Below are positions 55,737 to 64,000 of a stretch of 64,000 nucleotides of DNA, piece after piece. Source of the DNA: Cystobacter fuscus (lineage in GTDB: Bacteria; Myxococcota; Myxococcia; Myxococcales; Myxococcaceae); the NCBI RefSeq assembly GCF_002305875.1, contig NZ_CP022098.1, positions 4,340,001 through 4,404,000 on the forward strand, written 5' to 3'. Under the pieces are notes generated by a model. That model searched no databases. It was not told the DNA's origin and saw only the letters and a program-made list of their open reading frames with translations. Made by a program: the position numbers and the translations under genes. Within the stretch, counting starts at the first letter, position 1. Each line of letters starts with the position of its first letter.

Positions 55737-57023
55737 ATGAATCTGACGCGACATGCCCACTTCTGGCTTCCCCTGCTGCTGGCCACGGCCGCCTGCACGG
55801 GAGCCCCCCTCGATGATGACGCTCCGAACTCGAGCCAGGAGGCCGTGACGACCGATGGCACCGCCGTCTCCCAGGCCGCGGTCACCGACTGCCGCGCGTT
55901 CGATGGGGATGTGAAGAAATGTGATGCCGCGGGTTGTGGCTACTACTTTTGTTCGGAGCAGTGCCACCCCAAGAACACCAGCCTGTGCAACGCGGGCTGC
56001 ACGGCGGAGTGCAACGCCGCGTGCCGCGCGCATGACGGTGACCTGAACGGCTGCAACGCGGCCGGCTGTGCCTACTACACGTGCTCCAACCGCTGCCAGG
56101 CCAAGGGCACCAGCCTGTGTGACGCGGGCTGCTCGACCGAGTGCCAGGCCGCGTGCCGCGTGCATGACGGAGACCTGAATGGCTGCAACGCGGCCGGCTG
56201 CGCCTACTACACGTGCTCCAACCGCTGCTACACCAAGGGCACGGTCACCCCGTGCGAGGCGGGCTGCTCGGAGCAGTGCAACGTGCCCGAGCGCGATGCC
56301 GCCTTCGTCTCGCAGTCCGTGCCTGGCCGGGTGACCGTGGGGCAGGGCTTCCAGGCCGTGGTGACCATGCGCAACACGGGCGCCAGGGCGTGGAGCCAGG
56401 ACAAGTACTACCGGCTGGGAGACAACGCCCGCCTCTGGGGGCTGGCTCGTGGTTTCCTCGCTCCCTCCGAGACGGTGTGGCCGGGCTACTCCAAGTCCTT
56501 CGTCCTCAACCTCACCGCGCCGAGCGCGCCGGGCGCATACGACTTCCAGTGGCAGATGGTGAAGGATGGCATGGACGCGGGTTGGTTCGGTCAGCCCTCC
56601 GCGAAGATGTCCATCCAGGTCGTCCCGGAGCGTGACGCGGCCTTCGTGAGCCAGTCGGTGCCCACCCAGGTGCGGCCGGGTCAACTCTTCGAGGCCCTGG
56701 TGACGATGCGGAACACGGGAGGCCTCACCTGGACGCAGGCGGACGGATACATGCTCGGCACGAGCAGCACCACCTGGAAGTTCCAGCGCGCCCCCCTGAA
56801 CCTGGGCGAGTCGATTCCCCCGGGAGGCACGAAGACCTTCAACGTGGAGCTCCTCGCGCCAACCAAGGTGGGCTACCACTCGTTCCAGTGGCGGATGCTG
56901 CGCAACGGCGGCACCTGGTTTGGCGCGTCTACACCCGAGCTCTACGTCCAGGTCGTCGCGTCGGCGACATCCTGCACCTGCAAGCCTGGAGATGCTTGCC
57001 CCAGCAACTGCCTGGCTCCGTAA
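55737..57023 (+). CDS. lipoprotein with three Cys-rich repeats and two NBR1-like FW domains
   Basis: The 428-residue product has a lipoprotein signal (ATAAC). Three tandem 44-residue Cys-rich repeats follow (start CRAFDGDVKKC, CRAHDGDLNGC, CRVHDGDLNGC), each with eight or more Cys. Two copies of an NBR1-type Ig-like (FW) domain come next, each starting ERDAAFVSQSVP and carrying the conserved Trp residues (e.g. ARAWSQDKYYRLGD). A short Cys-rich tail ends the protein. The ATG at 55737 follows AGAGGAGAC. A surface or matrix role is plausible but not proven. Confidence 0.78.
   Translation: MNLTRHAHFWLPLLLATAACTGAPLDDDAPNSSQEAVTTDGTAVSQAAVTDCRAFDGDVKKCDAAGCGYYFCSEQCHPKNTSLCNAGCTAECNAACRAHDGDLNGCNAAGCAYYTCSNRCQAKGTSLCDAGCSTECQAACRVHDGDLNGCNAAGCAYYTCSNRCYTKGTVTPCEAGCSEQCNVPERDAAFVSQSVPGRVTVGQGFQAVVTMRNTGARAWSQDKYYRLGDNARLWGLARGFLAPSETVWPGYSKSFVLNLTAPSAPGAYDFQWQMVKDGMDAGWFGQPSAKMSIQVVPERDAAFVSQSVPTQVRPGQLFEALVTMRNTGGLTWTQADGYMLGTSSTTWKFQRAPLNLGESIPPGGTKTFNVELLAPTKVGYHSFQWRMLRNGGTWFGASTPELYVQVVASATSCTCKPGDACPSNCLAP
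55890..56285 (+). repeat. three tandem 132-bp repeats within a lipoprotein gene
   Basis: Units start at 55890, 56022 and 56154, each 44 codons. Repeats 2 and 3 are more alike than repeat 1, suggesting recent duplication. They encode the Cys-rich modules of the surrounding lipoprotein. Confidence 0.85.
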
Positions 57024-57092
57024 GGCGTCGGGCCCGCGCCCACGTCGCTCGTCCGCGAGACGCTGCCAGGGTTCTGGTGCATCGTTCATCCC

Positions 57093-60000
57093 ATGGACCG
57101 AGTCTCGTCGTCAGGCGCCGTGTCGTGTCCGCCCGAAGAGGTGCTGGCCTCTTTCGCCGCGGGCACCCTCGGCGGGGCGGAGCGTCAGGAGCTCGAAGGC
57201 CACCTGGCCCGTTGCAGCGTGTGTTTCGAGGTGGTGTCCGCGCTCGTCGCGGGGGCCCCGCCCGCGACGAGTGGTTCCCCTCCCGCGCACCCATCCCCCG
57301 TGCTGGCGCGTGGTACGGCCGTGGGGCGCTACCTGGTGCTCGACTGCATCGGCTCCGGTGGCATGGGCGTGGTGTATTCGGCGTACGATCCGGGGCTGGA
57401 TCGAAAGATCGCGCTCAAGCTGCTGTCCCCCAGTGGCCCCCAGGGGGCTGCATCTCAGCGGGGGCAGTCCCTGCTGCAACGCGAGGCCCGCGCGCTGGCC
57501 CGGCTGTCCCACCCGAATGTCGTCACCGTGTACGACGTGGGCAACGAGGCCGAGCGGGTCTTCGTGGCCATGGAGCTGGTGGATGGACAGACATTGGGCA
57601 GGTGGCTGGCCTCCGAGCAGCCCTCGTGGCGGCAGGTGGTGCGCTGCTTCGTGGAGGCGGGACGGGGCCTGGCCGCGGCCCATGTGGTGGGGCTCGTCCA
57701 TCGCGACTTCAAGCCCGACAACGTCCTGATCGGCCGGGACGGGAAGGTGCGCGTCACGGACTTCGGCCTCGCTCGAGCGATGCGGCCCGAGCCGGCCACT
57801 CCTTCTGGCGAGGAGGCGGGGCGCACGGAGTCCCTGGCGTGGAGCCGCTCGGGCGCTCAGGCCGGCACTCCGCGCTACATGGCTCCCGAGCAGTGGTTGG
57901 GCAAGGAGACGGGCCCCTGGACGGATCAGTTCAGCTTTTGCGTGGCCCTCTGGGAGGCGCTCTACGGCGAGCCTCCCTTCGGAGGCGATGCGCCGGACAA
58001 GGTGGCCCAGGAAGTCACTTCCGGCCGCCTGCGCTCCGTCCCCGCGCAGCGTCAGGGCGGCGTACCCGCCCCGATTCACGCGGCGCTCGTGCGAGGACTC
58101 CAGGTGGAGCCCACGGCGCGCCATCCCTCCATGGAGGCCCTGCTGGCCCTCCTGGAACTCGAGCCAGCGCGGCGGCGCACGCGCCTGGTGGCGCTGCTGG
58201 GCTCGAGCCTGTTGCTCCTGGGGCTGTTGGGGGCGGGCATCCTGTGGCGGCTCTCCCGCCCGGCCGAGCTGTGTGCCGGAGGGCCGACCCGCGTCCAATC
58301 CGTCTGGGGCGACTCGGTCCGAGAGGGGGTGCGCCACGGGCTGATGGCCAGTGGGGTGCCCGGCGCGGACTCGACATGGGCGCTGCTCGCCCGGAGCGTG
58401 GATGTCTACACGCGGGACTGGGCCACCATGCACCGCGAGGCCTGTGAGGCCACGCGCGTGCGGGGTGAACAGTCCGAGGAACTGCTCGATCGTCGCATGC
58501 TGTGCCTGAACCACGCGCTCCAGCGTGTGTCGGCCCTGGCGCGGCGGTTGGAGCATGCGGACCGGGCCACGGCGGACAAGGCGCTGAACGCCGTGTATGC
58601 ACTGCCCCCGCTGAGTGAGTGCGCCAACGTGGATGCCCTGCTGAACCGCCCGGGGTTGCCCCAGGATGCCGCCGTCCGGCAGCAGGTACTCGCGCTGCGC
58701 GAGCAGATGGCGGAGCTGGAGACGCTGAACAAGCTGGGCCGTACCCGGGAAGCGCTGCCGCGCGCCGAGGCGTTGACCCGGGCCGCCGAGGCCCTGCGCT
58801 TCCATCCCGTGCAGGCCGAGGCGCTCCTGCTGGAGGGCACTCTCCGGCGCATGGACGAGCAGCTTCCTCGCGCCGTCGAGGTCTTGGACCGGGCGGTGCT
58901 CCGGGCGGAAGCCGGGCACGAGGATGCCCTCGCCGCTCGGGCCTGGATGGAGATGGTCTTCGTCGACAGCGGCCACCGGAAGGAACTCGCCGCGGCGCGC
59001 CGCGGCATCGAGCACGCCCAGGCGAAGCTCGAGCGGCTCGACCGCCAGGAACCGTCCCTGGAGCTGCAGATGCTGAGTGCGCGGGCGAGCCTGGCGAACG
59101 CGGAGGGACACTTCGACGAGGCGTTCGCGCTGGACGAGGAGCGCGTCAGGCGGATGGAGCAGACGCTCGGCCCGGACGCGCCCGATCTGGGTGAGGCCCT
59201 CTACAACCTGGCCTCCTCGCTCCACATGCGGGGGCGCTCGGAGGAGGCATATGCGGCCATCCAGCGCTCCCTGGAGCTGACGGAGCGCCACTGGGGCCCC
59301 GAGTCGCGGACGCTCGCCAGAGGGCTCAACATGTTCGCCATCATCACGCGCCACCGGAAGCAGTATTCCGAGGCCCGCGCGGCCTATGAACGGGCGCTGC
59401 GGATCCATGCCAGGCTGACGGGTGAGAGTTCCAGCGAGTATGTCCAGACCCTGGCCAACCTGGCTCTCCTGCTGAACGTGCTGGGAGAGCAGGAGGCGGC
59501 GCTCTCCGCGTTCCAGCGCGCCGTGGACATCGAACGCGGGCGGAAGGATTCGGATCCCGCCGAGCTCGCCACCCTCCTGACCAACATGGCCACGGTCCAC
59601 AACCGCCAGGGACATCCCTCGGAGGCGCTGGCGCTCTGCCGCGAGGCGCTTGCCTTGCGCATCGCGAAGTTGGGGCCTCGCCATGTCATGGTGGGCGCCA
59701 CGCTGGACACGATGGGCATCGCGCTGCGGAAGCTGGGACAGCACTCCCAGGCCCTGGAGCACTTCCAGCGTGAGCAGGAGATCTTCGTGTCCGCTCTCGC
59801 GGAGGATCATCCCTTCCGGGCCAACGCCCAGGTTCAGATTGGCAAGACGCTCATCGCGCTGGGTCGGCTCGACGAGGCACGCGCCTCCCTCGAGCGGGCA
59901 CTCGCCTTCTACGCGCGTCGTCCGGACAAGAGCCTCGAGCAGGCGGAGGCCCGCTTGGGTCTGGCCCTCGTGCAGTGGAAGAGAGGGGGCACGGACCGGC

Positions 60001-60101
60001 CGCGGGCTCGAGAGCAGATCCTGGAGTTGCGCGAGCGGGTAGGTCCCGCCTCGCGCGCCGAGATAGACGCCTTGTTCGAGGCTCCATCCACCGCGCACTG
60101 A
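57093..60101 (+). CDS. anti-sigma-type zinc finger / Ser/Thr kinase / TPR protein
   Basis: The 1,002-residue protein begins with C12...H37-x3-C41-x2-C44, the pattern of zinc-binding anti-sigma (ZAS) domains. A complete Hanks kinase follows (about 75-350): GSGGMGVVYSA, IALKLL, HRDFKPDN, TDFGLARA and APEQ. A membrane segment lies near residue 365 (LVALLGSSLLLLGLLGAGILW, shortened), then about 600 residues rich in TPR motifs of the NB-ARC-associated kind (e.g. ALYNLASSLHMRGRSEEA). The domain order suggests an inner-membrane kinase that holds and phosphorylates a sigma factor, with an extracytoplasmic TPR sensor. The sigma factor gene directly follows, with its ATG touching the stop. Confidence 0.9.
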   Translation: MDRVSSSGAVSCPPEEVLASFAAGTLGGAERQELEGHLARCSVCFEVVSALVAGAPPATSGSPPAHPSPVLARGTAVGRYLVLDCIGSGGMGVVYSAYDPGLDRKIALKLLSPSGPQGAASQRGQSLLQREARALARLSHPNVVTVYDVGNEAERVFVAMELVDGQTLGRWLASEQPSWRQVVRCFVEAGRGLAAAHVVGLVHRDFKPDNVLIGRDGKVRVTDFGLARAMRPEPATPSGEEAGRTESLAWSRSGAQAGTPRYMAPEQWLGKETGPWTDQFSFCVALWEALYGEPPFGGDAPDKVAQEVTSGRLRSVPAQRQGGVPAPIHAALVRGLQVEPTARHPSMEALLALLELEPARRRTRLVALLGSSLLLLGLLGAGILWRLSRPAELCAGGPTRVQSVWGDSVREGVRHGLMASGVPGADSTWALLARSVDVYTRDWATMHREACEATRVRGEQSEELLDRRMLCLNHALQRVSALARRLEHADRATADKALNAVYALPPLSECANVDALLNRPGLPQDAAVRQQVLALREQMAELETLNKLGRTREALPRAEALTRAAEALRFHPVQAEALLLEGTLRRMDEQLPRAVEVLDRAVLRAEAGHEDALAARAWMEMVFVDSGHRKELAAARRGIEHAQAKLERLDRQEPSLELQMLSARASLANAEGHFDEAFALDEERVRRMEQTLGPDAPDLGEALYNLASSLHMRGRSEEAYAAIQRSLELTERHWGPESRTLARGLNMFAIITRHRKQYSEARAAYERALRIHARLTGESSSEYVQTLANLALLLNVLGEQEAALSAFQRAVDIERGRKDSDPAELATLLTNMATVHNRQGHPSEALALCREALALRIAKLGPRHVMVGATLDTMGIALRKLGQHSQALEHFQREQEIFVSALAEDHPFRANAQVQIGKTLIALGRLDEARASLERALAFYARRPDKSLEQAEARLGLALVQWKRGGTDRPRAREQILELRERVGPASRAEIDALFEAPSTAH

Positions 60102-61064
60102 ATGAAGGCCCGGGGGGCGGCCCTCATCCATCTGGGAATCCCCCGGAGGCTGGACTATGCGGGCCTCATGCCATCGTTCTCCCCATCGCAGCTCCACACC
60201 CGGGCCCTGGAACTGCTGTCTTCACGGGCCGCGCGCGCGCTGGAGACGGACGCCACGCTGGGGACGTTGCTCCACGCGCTCCTCGAGGCCAGCGCGCACG
60301 CACGCACCCGCTTCGGCGTGTCGGACGACGACTTCCTCCGGGCATTGCTGCGCCATGTGCCGGCGGATGGAGGCAGCCTGGGCACGCTGCGGACCGTCCA
60401 GGCCGAGGAGCTCGCGCTGGCACTGGGGTGCGCCGCGGGCCACCCCGTGGCCCTGGCGGAGTTCGACCAGCGCTTCGGTGCCGAGCTGAGGGGGGCATTG
60501 CAGCGGGTGGATCCTTCACCGGCCTTCGTGGACGAGGCGCTCCAGGCCGTGCGGGAGCGGCTCTTCCTGCGCCGCGATCGGAGCGAGCCGAAGATCGCCT
60601 CCTATCTGGGTACGGGCCCGCTGGGGGGGTGGGCCCGCGCCGTCACGCTGCGCGTGGCCATCAACCTGCGTCGCGGCGCCACGGTCGAAGTCCCCCTGGA
60701 CGAGCGCCTGGCCCAGGGGCTCAAGACGGAGGCTTGCGGCCCCGAGCTCCAGCTGATCAAGATCCAGTACCGTGAGGCGTTCCAGCAGTCATTCCGCGCG
60801 GCGCTCGGCGCGCTCACGGACCAGGAACTCAACCTGCTGCGCCTGCACTTCGTGGGGGGAACGAGCCAGGAGAAGCTGGGAGAGCTCTACAACGTGCATC
60901 GGGTCACCATGGCGCGCTGGTTGGCGCACGCGCGGGAGCGGCTGCTGCTGGCCACCCAACGGGAGCTTCAGAAGCGCCTGAAGGTGGAGGCCGAGGAACT
61001 GCACGACATCCTGGCGCTGGTGCGCAGCCAGCTCTCCATCACCCTCACCCGGGCGCTGGCCTGA
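60102..61064 (+). CDS. myxobacterial gmx1-type sigma-70 family factor
   Basis: The 320-residue protein has the shape of the Sig-70_gmx1 (TIGR03001) family: an N-terminal helical part, a region-2-like segment (FVDEALQAVRERLFL, SEPKIASYLGTG, WARAVTLRVAINLRR) and a region 4 helix-turn-helix (LTDQELNLLRLHFVGGTSQEKLGELYNVHRVTMARWLAHARERL). It begins immediately after the stop of the ZAS-kinase gene. A downstream start at 60168 (MPSFSPSQ) would trim 22 residues and may be the true one. The kinase is the predicted regulator. Confidence 0.82.
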   Translation: MKARGAALIHLGIPRRLDYAGLMPSFSPSQLHTRALELLSSRAARALETDATLGTLLHALLEASAHARTRFGVSDDDFLRALLRHVPADGGSLGTLRTVQAEELALALGCAAGHPVALAEFDQRFGAELRGALQRVDPSPAFVDEALQAVRERLFLRRDRSEPKIASYLGTGPLGGWARAVTLRVAINLRRGATVEVPLDERLAQGLKTEACGPELQLIKIQYREAFQQSFRAALGALTDQELNLLRLHFVGGTSQEKLGELYNVHRVTMARWLAHARERLLLATQRELQKRLKVEAEELHDILALVRSQLSITLTRALA

Positions 61065-61139
61065 GCGCCCATCAATCACTCCACCGCACGTAGCGCAACA
61101 TGGCGCGGCAATGATTGCTCCGCCCATGGGCTCCGCGCC

Positions 61140-61238
61140 GTGTCACGATGGGGACTACGGTTCTCGGCCCCGGCTGAGAACCTACAACCACGGCGAAATC
61201 GACACGGTGTGTCAAGCCAATCTGGCGCATCGTGACAC
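61140..61238. promoter_or_regulatory. 11-bp inverted repeat pair upstream of the GH74 gene
   Basis: GTGTCACGATG (61140-61150) and its exact reverse complement CATCGTGACAC (61228-61238) are 77 bases apart. They may be operator half sites for looping or an RNA stem; no protein partner is known. Confidence 0.35.
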
Positions 61239-61265
61239 TGGAAATCCCAGTTCCAGTTCGTTTTT
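61237..61265 (+). terminator. possible terminator after the sigma factor gene
   Basis: ACTGGAA (61237-61243) and TTCCAGT (61251-61257) form a 7-bp stem, followed by TCGTTTTT. It is a weak stem but has a T-run and lies 170 bases after the sigma factor stop. Confidence 0.45.
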
Positions 61266-61358
61266 CCTGGTATTTACAGCTTAGCACTCCCACAGTGAGA
61301 GAGCGGTAAAACGTTTAACCGGGTCTGGTTTTTGGACCAGGTTGAATGGTTCCAAGCC

Positions 61359-64000
61359 ATGGGGGTCACGGCGGTGTATACGAGACATTTCGGTAAGACT
61401 GGCATTTTCCTTCTATTGGCCGCGGCCATTGGTTCGGTCTGGAGTGGCCTTGTCCCCGAGGCGCGAGCGGCTCCGAGTGCCGCCTACAACTGGCGCAACG
61501 TCGTGACGGGAGGCGGGGGCGGTTTCATTCCGGGAATCATCTTCAACAAGAAGCAGAAGGATTTGATCTACGCCCGGACGGACATTGGCGGTGCGTACCG
61601 TTGGAATGCCGCGACCTCCAGTTGGATTCCGCTCTCCGACACGACGGGCTGGGTGGATTGGAACAAGAATGGTGTGGATGCCCTGGCCACCGACCCGGTC
61701 GATCCGAACCGCGTCTACATGGCGACCGGCACCTATACGAACGACTGGGATACGAACGGCCAGATCATGCGTTCGACCGACAAGGGGGACACGTGGCAGG
61801 TGACTCCCCTCCCGTTCAAGGTCGGTGGCAACATGCCCGGACGCTCCATGGGGGAGCGTCTGGTGGTTGATCCGAACAAGAACAGCATCCTGTTCTTCGG
61901 CGCGCGCAGCGGCAACGGCCTCTGGAAGAGCACGGACTCCGGAGCGACCTGGACGAAGGTCACCCAGTTCCCCAACCCCGGAACCTACGTTCAAGACCCG
62001 AACAACTCCTACGGCAATGACATCGTCGGGCTGGCGTGGATCACGTTCGATCCGAGCACGGGGACGGCCGGCGGCGCGACGCAGACGCTCTACGTGGGGG
62101 TCGCGGACAAGGAGAACAACATCTTCCGCAGCACGGACGGCGGCGCCACCTGGGAGGCGATTCCCGGCCAGCCCGTCGGCTATCTGCCGCACCATGGTGA
62201 GCTTGCCTCCAATGGCAACCTCTACATCTCCTATAGCGATGGCGTCGGGCCCTACGATGGCGCCAAGGGAGATGTCTGGAAGTTCAACACCCAGACGGGT
62301 GTCTGGACGAACATCAGCCCCGTGCCGAGCAGCAGCACGGACAACTATTACGGCTACGGTGGTCTCGCCGTCGATGCTCAGCACCCGGACACGCTCGTGG
62401 TCGCCACGCTGAACAGCTGGTGGCCGGATGCCAAACTCTTCCGCAGCACGAACGGCGGTGCGACCTGGACGGCGATCTGGGACTGGGATGGCTACCCGAG
62501 CCGGAAGCTCCGCTACACGCAAGACATCTCGGGGGCCCCCTGGCTGTCGCTGGGCATCGAGCCCATCCCGCCGACTCCTTCTCCCAAGCTGGGTTGGATG
62601 ATCGGGGATCTCGAGATCGATCCCTTCAACTCCAACCGGATGATGTACGGCACGGGCGCGACCCTGTATGGCACGAACAACCTGACGGACTGGGACAGCG
62701 GCGGCAAGGTGAACATCTCCGTCATGGCCAGGGGCATCGAGGAAACGGCCATCATGGAGCTGATCAGCCCGCCGGCTGGAGCGCCGCTCCTCAGCGCGAT
62801 GGGTGACATTTCCGGCTTCCGTCATGATGACCTGACGGCGCCGCCCGCCAAGACGATGTCCGTGCCGGCGTGGAGCACGACGTACGGCATCGACTACGCG
62901 GAGCTCAACCCGGGCTTCACGGTTCGTGTGGGAATGGCGGATTACGCGGCGGATGCCAATGCCAGGTCGGTGGGCCTCTCTCATGACGGGGGAGCGAACT
63001 GGTACAAGGCGTCCTCGGAACCGACGGGAACGAAGGGCGGGGGAACGGTCTCGGTCTCGGCCGACGGCAACGCCATCGTGTGGAGCACGTCGGATGTGGG
63101 GGTGTACTACTCGAAGTCGGGCGGCAATTCCTGGACGGCCAGCAGTGGCATTCCGGCGGGGGCGAAGATCGCTTCCGACCGCGTGAACCCGAGCAGGTTC
63201 TACGCCTACTCGGCCGGCAAGTTCTATCTCAGCACCAACGGAGGCGCCACGTTCACCCAGACGGCCGCGGCGGGCCTTCCCAGCGGCGGCGCCGCCTCGC
63301 TCAAGGCCGTTCCTGGCCGCGAAGGTGACGTCTGGTTCGCTGGTGGCAATGAGACCCCCGGCCCCTACGGTCTGTGGCATTCGACCGATTCCGGCGCGAC
63401 CTTCACGAAGTTGGCGAACGTGCAGGAGGCCGACGGAGTCGGGTTCGGGAAGGCGGCGCCGGGCCAGAGCTACATGGCCCTGTACGTCATCGCCAGGATC
63501 GATGGTGTGCGCGGTTTCTTCCGCTCGGACGATGGGGGCGCTTCCTGGGTGAGGGTGAATGACGCTCAGCATCAATACGCGAGGGTCACGACGATCACCG
63601 GAGATCCGCGGGTGTACGGCCGCGTCTATGTGGGCACGAATGGCCGTGGCATCGTCTATGGCGACCCGGTGGGCGGTACGCCGGACCCGGACCCGGATCC
63701 GGTCAAGCAGTCGACCATCAGCCCGACGAGCTCATCCTTCGACAAGAAGACGGGCAATCAAGCGGACATCACCGTGACGATGACGCTGAACGGGAACACC
63801 TTCGGCGGCATCAAGAATGGCACGGCGACGCTCGTGTCCGGCACGGACTACACCGTCTCCGGCTCGATCGTGACCCTGTCGAAGAGCTATCTGGCCAGGC
63901 AGCCGGTCGGGACGACGAGCCTGACCTTCCAGTTCAGCGCGGGCACGTCCCCCGTTCTGGCCATCACGGTGATCGATACGACCTCCACTGGCTCGGGGAA
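61359..64000 (+). CDS. GH74 xyloglucanase-type glycoside hydrolase with X2 module (truncated by window end)
   Basis: The first 880 residues of a larger protein. A signal peptide (cleavage near EARA, residue 37) is followed by a two-domain seven-bladed propeller with many BNR/Asp-box-like repeats (e.g. STDSGATW, STDGGATW, SNGGATW). GH74 catalytic Asp candidates are Asp75 (TDIGGAYRW) and Asp483 (MGDISGFRHDD). A PDPDPDP linker (near 63680) leads to a CBM_X2-like module (STISPTSSSFDKKTGNQADI, shortened). The reading frame is open to the window edge; a cellulose-binding module probably follows. GH74 enzymes attack xyloglucan. Start ATG at 61359 gives the signal peptide. Confidence 0.88.
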   Translation, partial: MGVTAVYTRHFGKTGIFLLLAAAIGSVWSGLVPEARAAPSAAYNWRNVVTGGGGGFIPGIIFNKKQKDLIYARTDIGGAYRWNAATSSWIPLSDTTGWVDWNKNGVDALATDPVDPNRVYMATGTYTNDWDTNGQIMRSTDKGDTWQVTPLPFKVGGNMPGRSMGERLVVDPNKNSILFFGARSGNGLWKSTDSGATWTKVTQFPNPGTYVQDPNNSYGNDIVGLAWITFDPSTGTAGGATQTLYVGVADKENNIFRSTDGGATWEAIPGQPVGYLPHHGELASNGNLYISYSDGVGPYDGAKGDVWKFNTQTGVWTNISPVPSSSTDNYYGYGGLAVDAQHPDTLVVATLNSWWPDAKLFRSTNGGATWTAIWDWDGYPSRKLRYTQDISGAPWLSLGIEPIPPTPSPKLGWMIGDLEIDPFNSNRMMYGTGATLYGTNNLTDWDSGGKVNISVMARGIEETAIMELISPPAGAPLLSAMGDISGFRHDDLTAPPAKTMSVPAWSTTYGIDYAELNPGFTVRVGMADYAADANARSVGLSHDGGANWYKASSEPTGTKGGGTVSVSADGNAIVWSTSDVGVYYSKSGGNSWTASSGIPAGAKIASDRVNPSRFYAYSAGKFYLSTNGGATFTQTAAAGLPSGGAASLKAVPGREGDVWFAGGNETPGPYGLWHSTDSGATFTKLANVQEADGVGFGKAAPGQSYMALYVIARIDGVRGFFRSDDGGASWVRVNDAQHQYARVTTITGDPRVYGRVYVGTNGRGIVYGDPVGGTPDPDPDPVKQSTISPTSSSFDKKTGNQADITVTMTLNGNTFGGIKNGTATLVSGTDYTVSGSIVTLSKSYLARQPVGTTSLTFQFSAGTSPVLAITVIDTTSTGSG

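Noticed and set aside
57111-60197. A 1,028-codon open frame on the reverse strand
   Set aside because: Antisense to the ZAS-kinase-TPR gene; the peptide is His/Arg/Gln-rich with no domain, typical of a shadow frame.
61413-63575. A 720-codon open frame on the reverse strand
   Set aside because: It lies exactly antisense to the GH74 gene; the forward frame has catalytic motifs and a signal peptide. Long antisense frames are common at this GC content.

Overview
The window is a GC-rich chromosomal segment from a myxobacterium (order Myxococcales/Myxococcia). A Cystobacter/Archangium-like organism is my inference. The support is: four Hanks-type Ser/Thr kinases with PEGA or TPR extensions, a DUF2378 (TIGR02265-type) protein, a gmx1-type sigma factor, a MYXO-CTERM-like tail, an FHA/sigma54 activator, many lipoproteins, and an intact rRNA operon whose 16S can settle the species. 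I saw no phage genes, insertion sequences or CRISPR array.

Region 1 (1-14.2 kb) is an LPS/lipid A block. It holds the end of lpxA, then lpxI; a reverse unit lpxB, polyprenol-phosphate mannosyltransferase-like gene and marC-like gene; and a long forward unit with translationally coupled genes: pseudo-receiver/J-domain/TPR protein, MsbA-type exporter, PHP hydrolase, waaA-like, GT4, lpxK, the two halves of hldE as separate genes, and a Trm112-like protein. A GT9 heptosyltransferase-like gene faces it. yicC and gmk follow (15.4-16.9 kb).

Region 2 (16.9-23.3 kb) is a complete rRNA operon: a leader with about four tandem promoter-like elements, 16S, tRNA-Ile(GAU), tRNA-Ala(UGC), 23S, 5S and a terminator. 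Complementary stems flanking 16S and 23S can be read directly from the sequence.

Region 3 (23.3-38.9 kb) is rich in signalling genes. It includes a class V aminotransferase, the DUF2378 protein, a secreted cyclase-family hydrolase, a reverse run rbfA - rtcB - caspase-like EF-hand lipoprotein - Ser/Thr kinase, a second kinase with an eroded glycine loop, an FHA-sigma54 activator, and a zinc-ribbon/PEGA kinase whose start codon lies only 10 bp from the activator's start. A TPR/PEGA protein and a surface protein with a MYXO-CTERM-like tail follow.

Region 4 (39.1-64 kb) is accessory. It has a stand-alone KAS III, an FBP-family protein, a Tat-exported serine hydrolase with foreign-looking codon use, three putative c-heme proteins, a monomeric PheRS-like ligase with a substituted amino-acid pocket and a structured leader, a SnoaL-like protein, a LysR and a TetR regulator, a collagen-repeat PhoX-like lipoprotein, a hybrid histidine kinase, an AA10 polysaccharide monooxygenase, a Cys-rich/FW-domain lipoprotein, and an anti-sigma-zinc-finger/kinase/TPR protein directly followed by its probable sigma factor. 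It ends in a truncated GH74 xyloglucanase with an X2 module. The AA10 and GH74 enzymes fit a polysaccharide-degrading, predatory soil lifestyle.
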